10,628 bases of DNA, from assembly GCF_041625495.1 (NCBI RefSeq), contig NZ_JBFJTH010000133.1, positions 1 through 10,628 on the forward strand, written 5' to 3'. Origin of the DNA: Litorivivens sp041625495 (GTDB lineage: Bacteria; Pseudomonadota; Gammaproteobacteria; Pseudomonadales; Spongiibacteraceae). Under the pieces are notes generated by a model that did not search any database, was not told the origin of the DNA, and saw only the letters and a list, made by a program, of their open reading frames with translations. Position numbers and translations under genes: made by a program. Shown in pieces: positions 7,310 through 10,628 of the stretch (its first letter is position 1; each line of letters opens with the position of its first letter).

Positions 7310-7318
7310 ATTCTAGCA
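7310..7318 (-). promoter_or_regulatory. Extended -10 promoter of the hemA operon
   Basis: The - strand reads TGCTAGAAT, a full extended -10 element. Start would be near 7303, about 30 bases before the hemA ATG. The -35 region is poor (TCCACT at 7333-7338 with 17-base spacing) and is overlapped by the inverted repeat CCACT-AAA-AGTGG (7325-7337). The same nine bases occur on the + strand at 7394-7402 for the divergent gene. Confidence 0.6.
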
Positions 7319-7324
7319 AGTTGG

Positions 7325-7364
7325 CCACTAAAAGTGGATGCCAGCGAGCAGGTAAAACCACTTT
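7325..7364. repeat. CCACT/AGTGG repeat cluster in hemA upstream region
   Basis: CCACT (7325-7329), AAA, AGTGG (7333-7337) form a perfect 5-bp palindrome over the -35 position of the hemA promoter. A third half-site, CCACTTT (7358-7364), is an exact inverted match of AAAGTGG (7331-7337). The spacing between the centres of the last two is 27 bp. These may be binding half-sites for an unidentified regulator, or chance. Confidence 0.35.
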
Positions 7365-7381
7365 GCGACGCGCTACGCGAC

Positions 7382-7408
7382 GCGATCAGCCCATGCTAGA
7401 ATCATCGC
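7382..7408. repeat. Inverted repeat around the TPR-lipoprotein -10 element
   Basis: GCGATCA (7382-7388) and TCATCGC (7402-7408) form 7-bp arms with one mismatch and a 13-base spacer. They bracket the extended -10 at 7394-7402 and end directly before the ATG at 7409. Upstream, GCGACGCG occurs twice as a direct repeat (7365-7372 and 7377-7384). The placement would suit an operator that blocks RNA polymerase, but no regulator is recognised. Confidence 0.3.
7394..7402 (+). promoter_or_regulatory. Extended -10 promoter of the TPR-lolB-ispE operon
   Basis: TGCTAGAAT is a perfect extended -10 with no good -35 at 16-18 bases (the hexamer at 7374-7379 is TACGCG). Transcription would begin 6-8 bases after it, at about 7408-7410, which is the ATG at 7409. 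The mRNA would thus have no leader. Confidence 0.55.
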
Positions 7409-9157
7409 ATGATGAATTTCAAACATACCCTTGGTATTGCTGCCGCTTTCGGCATGCCCCTGCTGTTGGGTGCCTGCGCACAAACACCGGCTGAAACACC
7501 GGCAATTGCACAGCCCGCCGCAGTGCCTGCTGAGCCGGAAAAACGACCGCTCAAACCCTTCCCTGAAGACAGCTTTTACGATCTGCTGGTGGCCGAGTTT
7601 GCCATTCGCCGGCAACACTATGATCTGGCACTCGATCATTATATGGAGCAGGCCTACCGCACCAAGGACAGCGGCATTATTGCAACGGCTGCCCGCCTGT
7701 CCCAGTTTGTGAACAATCTCGAAGCCGCCCTAGCCGCCACCGAGCTGTGGCTGCAGAAAGAGCCCGATTCCGCCGAAGCCCATTTCATCCGGGGAACAAC
7801 ACTGGCGCGCGCCCGCCGCCCACTGGACGCCCTCCCCCACATGGAAGCCGTGATCGGCTCCAGTGAAGACAGTAATTTCGCCAGCCTGGCCGCAAGCGCT
7901 CTGGCGCTGTCCGAAAACCAGCAAAAAGCATTTGAAACCCAGATTCGCGCCATGCTCGCCAAGCACCCCGACAATACCAACCTGAAAACCGGTGTGGCGC
8001 TGACCCTCCAATACCGAAATCAGGAAGAGGAGGCCCTGTTGCTGATTCGCGAGGTTCTGGCCGTTGCCCCGCTGGATATCCACGCGCTGCTAATTGAGAC
8101 CCGGGTGTTGCAGCAACTGAACCGGATTGATGAAGCTATTGAACGCCTGCGATTCGCGGTTGACCAACATCCATACCACAAACGCCTTCGCCAAAATCTT
8201 GCCCAGCTGTATACCCGCAGCGATATCTTCCAGGCCAAGGCCCAGTACATGGTATTGCACAACCAGTTTCCGGAAGACAGTGCGATACAACTGGCGCTGG
8301 CGCTGGTAAACCGCGAAATCGGGGAATACGACGAAGCAATAGCACTGCTGAAAAACCTGCGCACCGACGCTGAACAGAAGAACCACGCCCTTTATTTTCT
8401 TGGCCGCATTGCCGAACAGCGTGAACAGTGGAGTCAGGCCCGTGAGTATTATGGTCAGGTAGGCATTGGCGAACAGCTCATCCCGGCGCTGACCCGGCTC
8501 GCAGCTCTGGACAACGAGCATCAGGGGCTCGCCAGCGCCAGGCGCACCCTGACGGAAGCCCGGCAGCGATTCCCACAGCTGCGCACCCAGCTCTACCTGG
8601 CTGAATCCGACCTTCTGTTTGACCAACGACAGTATAAAGAAGGCTACAATCTACTGACCTCGGCATTGGACAACGATCCATCCAATACCAACTTGCTATA
8701 TGCCCGCTCTCTGTTCAGTGAGCGTCAGCGCAATCTTGACCTGATGGAACGCGATTTGCGCGTCATCCTCTCCAGCGACCCGGACAACGCCACTGCACTC
8801 AACGCATTGGGCTATTCTCTCGCCAATTTGACCGATAGACTGACCGAAGCCAAATCACTGATTAGCAAAGCTTTGCAGCTACGACCCGACGACCCCGCCA
8901 TCCAGGATAGCTATGGTTGGGTGGCCTACCGGCTTGGCGACATGACACTGGCCCGAACCTATCTGGAACGCGCTTACGCCCAGACTCAGGATCACGAAAT
9001 CGCCGCCCACCTCGGGGAAGTGCTGTGGCTCCTGGGCGAGCAACAGCAAGCCATCAGCGTGTGGCAAACCGGATTGCGGGACACCCCCGACAGTCTGATT
9101 ATCAATGAAACACTACAACGACTGAATGTTAACCTCCCGACAGCAGAACAACCCTGA
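7409..9157 (+). CDS. Tetratricopeptide-repeat outer-membrane lipoprotein
   Basis: A 582-residue TPR protein. A lipoprotein signal peptide (residues 1-22) ends in the lipobox LGAC with Cys23 as the lipidated residue. Alanine at +2 means no inner-membrane retention signal, so the outer membrane (periplasmic face) is expected. TPR-type helical pairs run through most of the chain (about 55-570). The clearest are NALGYSL to LRPDD at about 464-495, the following DSYGWVAYRLGDMTLARTYLERA, and HLGEVLWLLGEQQQAISVWQ. It is a probable protein-protein scaffold in the envelope; no partner can be named. An equivalent TPR gene stands upstream of lolB in Pseudomonas. The start is ATG 7409 (or 7412): an in-frame TAG lies at 7397-7399 and there is no Shine-Dalgarno sequence. 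Its stop overlaps the lolB ATG by one base (TGATG), so the two are coupled. Confidence 0.9.
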   Translation: MMNFKHTLGIAAAFGMPLLLGACAQTPAETPAIAQPAAVPAEPEKRPLKPFPEDSFYDLLVAEFAIRRQHYDLALDHYMEQAYRTKDSGIIATAARLSQFVNNLEAALAATELWLQKEPDSAEAHFIRGTTLARARRPLDALPHMEAVIGSSEDSNFASLAASALALSENQQKAFETQIRAMLAKHPDNTNLKTGVALTLQYRNQEEEALLLIREVLAVAPLDIHALLIETRVLQQLNRIDEAIERLRFAVDQHPYHKRLRQNLAQLYTRSDIFQAKAQYMVLHNQFPEDSAIQLALALVNREIGEYDEAIALLKNLRTDAEQKNHALYFLGRIAEQREQWSQAREYYGQVGIGEQLIPALTRLAALDNEHQGLASARRTLTEARQRFPQLRTQLYLAESDLLFDQRQYKEGYNLLTSALDNDPSNTNLLYARSLFSERQRNLDLMERDLRVILSSDPDNATALNALGYSLANLTDRLTEAKSLISKALQLRPDDPAIQDSYGWVAYRLGDMTLARTYLERAYAQTQDHEIAAHLGEVLWLLGEQQQAISVWQTGLRDTPDSLIINETLQRLNVNLPTAEQP

Positions 9158-9714
9158 TGCGTTTTAGAACTCTCTGTTTGGGCCTGACGGCCCTGATTGT
9201 CGCCGCCTGTGGCAGCACTCCAAAACAAGCCCCCCTGGACGAATCAGGCTACTGGAGCGTACAGGGACGGGTTGGCCTGTGGGCCCACGGAGAGCAGGAA
9301 AGCGCTAACTTTAACTGGCAGGATTGCAATGATCGCTACCGCATCCGCCTCAGCGGCCCGCTCGGCGTTGGAACTACCATTATTTACGGCGACGCCCAAC
9401 AGGTCAGCCTGCACCGTGGCGGCGACCCGGAAGTAACGGCAGACTCCCCCGAAGCATTACTTGCCTCACTGGGCTGGGTTATGCCGGTCTCCGCCTTACG
9501 CTACTGGCTGCGCGGGCTGCCTGATCCTGACGCTCCACACCAGCAACACCCGCAGGAAGCGGGCTCGGCCACCGAGCTCACCCAATACGGCTGGACCATC
9601 CAATATCAACCAAGCTCCGAGCGCGCCGAACGCATCACCCTGGAAAGCGACAACGTTCGCCTAAAGTGGATGCTGCGCGATTGGCAGGCAAACGCCCAGT
9701 GCAACCGCCCGTGA
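9157..9714 (+). CDS. lolB: Outer-membrane lipoprotein receptor LolB
   Basis: Final acceptor of the Lol pathway: it takes lipoproteins from the periplasmic carrier LolA and inserts them into the outer membrane, and is itself a lipoprotein. The 185 residues start with a signal peptide and the lipobox VAAC (15-18), Cys18 being lipidated and followed by Gly. The YRIRLSGPLG segment (61-70) matches YRLLLTNPLG of E. coli LolB. Leu69 here corresponds to the exposed loop leucine (Leu68 of mature E. coli LolB) needed for membrane transfer. SALRYWLRGLPDP and the closing IRLKW-like VRLKWMLRDW also fit. No Shine-Dalgarno sequence precedes the ATG; translation is coupled by TGATG to the TPR gene. It lies beside hemA as in E. 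coli, where lolB was first called hemM, and it shares the transcript with ispE. Confidence 0.93.
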   Translation: MRFRTLCLGLTALIVAACGSTPKQAPLDESGYWSVQGRVGLWAHGEQESANFNWQDCNDRYRIRLSGPLGVGTTIIYGDAQQVSLHRGGDPEVTADSPEALLASLGWVMPVSALRYWLRGLPDPDAPHQQHPQEAGSATELTQYGWTIQYQPSSERAERITLESDNVRLKWMLRDWQANAQCNRP

Positions 9715-10553
9715 CAACGCTCAGTGTGCCTGCACCTGCAAAGCTCAATCTGTGCCTGAAAATCACGGGACGCCGCGATGACGGCTACCACTTACTGCAA
9801 AGCCTGTTTCAGCTGCTGGACTACGGCGATACGCTCCACTTTAGCGCTCACCCCAGTCCAGAGATCAACCTTACCCCGCCATTTGCAGGGGTGGCTCCCG
9901 CCGACAACCTCATTGTGCGCGCCGCCCGCGCACTGCAGGAAGCCACGGGCTGCCGGATGGGTGCCGACATTCACTGTGACAAAATACTGCCCATGGGCGG
10001 CGGCATCGGCGGCGGCAGCTCCAACGCTGCGACAACCCTGCTGGCCTTGAACCAACTATGGGACACACGCCTGAGCATTGATACGCTGGCCGAGATCGGC
10101 CTAAGCCTCGGCGCCGATGTACCGATCTTCGTGCGCGGCAGAACCGCCTGGGCCGAAGGTGTAGGTGAATTACTTTGCCCCGTTGAAATGCCGCAGCACT
10201 GGTACCTGGTGATTCATCCAGGCGTAAGCGTAGGAACTCGCGAAATTTTTTCACACCAGCAATTGACACGTAACAGTCGACCCATCAGAATAGCGGCCTT
10301 TCTTGAGCAGGGTGCCGGAAATGACTGCGAAAATGTGGTCAAAAACCTGTATCCAGAGGTGAAAAACGCCTTGGATTGGTTAACGCAATTCGCCCCCGCT
10401 CAGCTTACAGGTACCGGTTCGTGCGTGTTCGCACGATTTGCTGATGAAGCGTCGGCGCGAGAAGTTTTCGCAAAACGGCCGGCCAGTTACAGCGGCTTTG
10501 TTGCTCGCGGCGTTAATCGCTCGCCAAGCCACACTGCTCTGAACCTGAATTAA
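9711..10553 (+). CDS. ispE: 4-diphosphocytidyl-2-C-methyl-D-erythritol kinase
   Basis: GHMP-family kinase that phosphorylates CDP-methylerythritol at the 2-hydroxyl in the MEP pathway to isoprenoids. Counting from GTG 9711 the protein has 280 residues, normal for the family. PAPAKLNLCLKI (7-18) holds the catalytic-region Lys11. The ATP-binding glycine loop PMGGGIGGGSSNAATTL is at 94-110, GADVPIF at 134-140 carries the catalytic Asp136, and the C-terminal GHMP segment LTGTGSCVFARF is at 232-243. I chose GTG 9711 because it overlaps the lolB stop as GTGA and places the first motif at the usual distance. An in-frame GTG at 9666 would add 15 unconserved residues inside lolB. No Shine-Dalgarno sequence is seen, so translation depends on coupling to lolB. 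Confidence 0.94.
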   Translation: MTTLSVPAPAKLNLCLKITGRRDDGYHLLQSLFQLLDYGDTLHFSAHPSPEINLTPPFAGVAPADNLIVRAARALQEATGCRMGADIHCDKILPMGGGIGGGSSNAATTLLALNQLWDTRLSIDTLAEIGLSLGADVPIFVRGRTAWAEGVGELLCPVEMPQHWYLVIHPGVSVGTREIFSHQQLTRNSRPIRIAAFLEQGAGNDCENVVKNLYPEVKNALDWLTQFAPAQLTGTGSCVFARFADEASAREVFAKRPASYSGFVARGVNRSPSHTALNLN

Positions 10554-10563
10554 CCAGTTTTGC

Positions 10564-10628
10564 TGGGGCGTCGCCAAGCGGCAAGGCAACGGGTTTTGAT
10601 CCCGTCATTCGGAGGTTCGAATCCTCCC
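10564..10628 (+). tRNA. tRNA-Gln (anticodon TTG), 3' end cut by window
   Basis: Cloverleaf parts are clear: acceptor TGGGGCG (10564-10570), D arm GCC...GGC (10573-10587), anticodon stem ACGGG/CCCGT around the loop TTTTGAT (10594-10600) with anticodon TTG at 10596-10598, and T arm GGAGG-TTCGAAT-CCTCC ending at 10627. It aligns closely with E. coli tRNA-Gln(UUG). The last six acceptor bases, the discriminator and CCA lie beyond the edge. It starts only 10 bases after the ispE stop, so it is probably transcribed with lolB-ispE. Pseudomonas has the same ispE-tRNA-Gln order ahead of prs. Confidence 0.95.

Noticed and set aside
6746..7399. 217-residue open frame opposite the hemA start and intergenic region
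   Set aside because: It is antisense to hemA and runs through the promoter region; composition is typical of a shadow frame (rich in His, Arg, Gln).
7274..7408. FNR/Anr box controlling hemA, as known in Pseudomonas
   Set aside because: No TTGAT-N4-ATCAA or close variant is present in the gap.
8090..8626. 178-residue open frame on the - strand inside the TPR lipoprotein gene
   Set aside because: It is antisense to a clear TPR coding sequence and has no recognisable domain.
9666..9710. Upstream GTG start for ispE at 9666
   Set aside because: It would add 15 residues without family similarity inside lolB; GTG 9711 gives normal length and a GTGA overlap.
1..10628. A new defence, mobile or biosynthetic system
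   Set aside because: Nearly all genes belong to well-known housekeeping families in a known order; no transposase, integrase, toxin-antitoxin pair, nuclease cluster or repeat array is seen.

Overview
This window carries conserved chromosomal housekeeping genes of a gammaproteobacterium. The gene content and order match what is known around hemA and lolB in Pseudomonas and its relatives. The divergent pair hemA | TPR lipoprotein-lolB-ispE-tRNA-Gln, and the run hemA-prfA-prmC-moeB, are the typical layout. Protein details (RhlB with a basic N-terminal tail, RF1 with a PET tripeptide) also fit the Pseudomonadales or marine Cellvibrio/Spongiibacter-like groups. Genus cannot be fixed from the sequence alone. 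I see no mobile element, CRISPR array, phage gene or foreign island.

Left part (1-1107, + strand): a small cysteine-rich CWC-domain protein, then 132 bases without a gene that hold an 18-bp imperfect palindrome, then the sulfate permease cysZ. cysZ converges on rhlB, and a 10-bp stem (1085-1114) sits in the 22-bp gap and overlaps the end of cysZ.

Middle part (1130-7273, - strand, read right to left): hemA (first step of tetrapyrrole synthesis), prfA (release factor 1), prmC (methylates the release-factor glutamine), moeB (sulfur-carrier adenylyltransferase), a DoxX-family membrane protein with an unusual hydrophilic insert, and rhlB (RNA helicase) from its own likely promoter and a TTG start. 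hemA to moeB are joined by gaps of 9 and 12 bases and a 1-base overlap, so they form one operon. RF1 and its modifying enzyme are thus made together.

Right part (7409-10628, + strand): a TPR outer-membrane lipoprotein, lolB (outer-membrane lipoprotein receptor) and ispE (isoprenoid synthesis). They are coupled by stop/start overlaps and followed after only 10 bases by a tRNA-Gln(TTG) cut by the window edge.

The most interesting material is regulatory. The 135-bp hemA/TPR-lipoprotein intergenic region holds two inward-facing copies of the same perfect extended -10 element (TGCTAGAAT). The rightward copy lies so close to the only possible start codon that the mRNA would be leaderless or nearly so. 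Several short repeats lie around these promoters. I found no evidence for a new multi-gene system.
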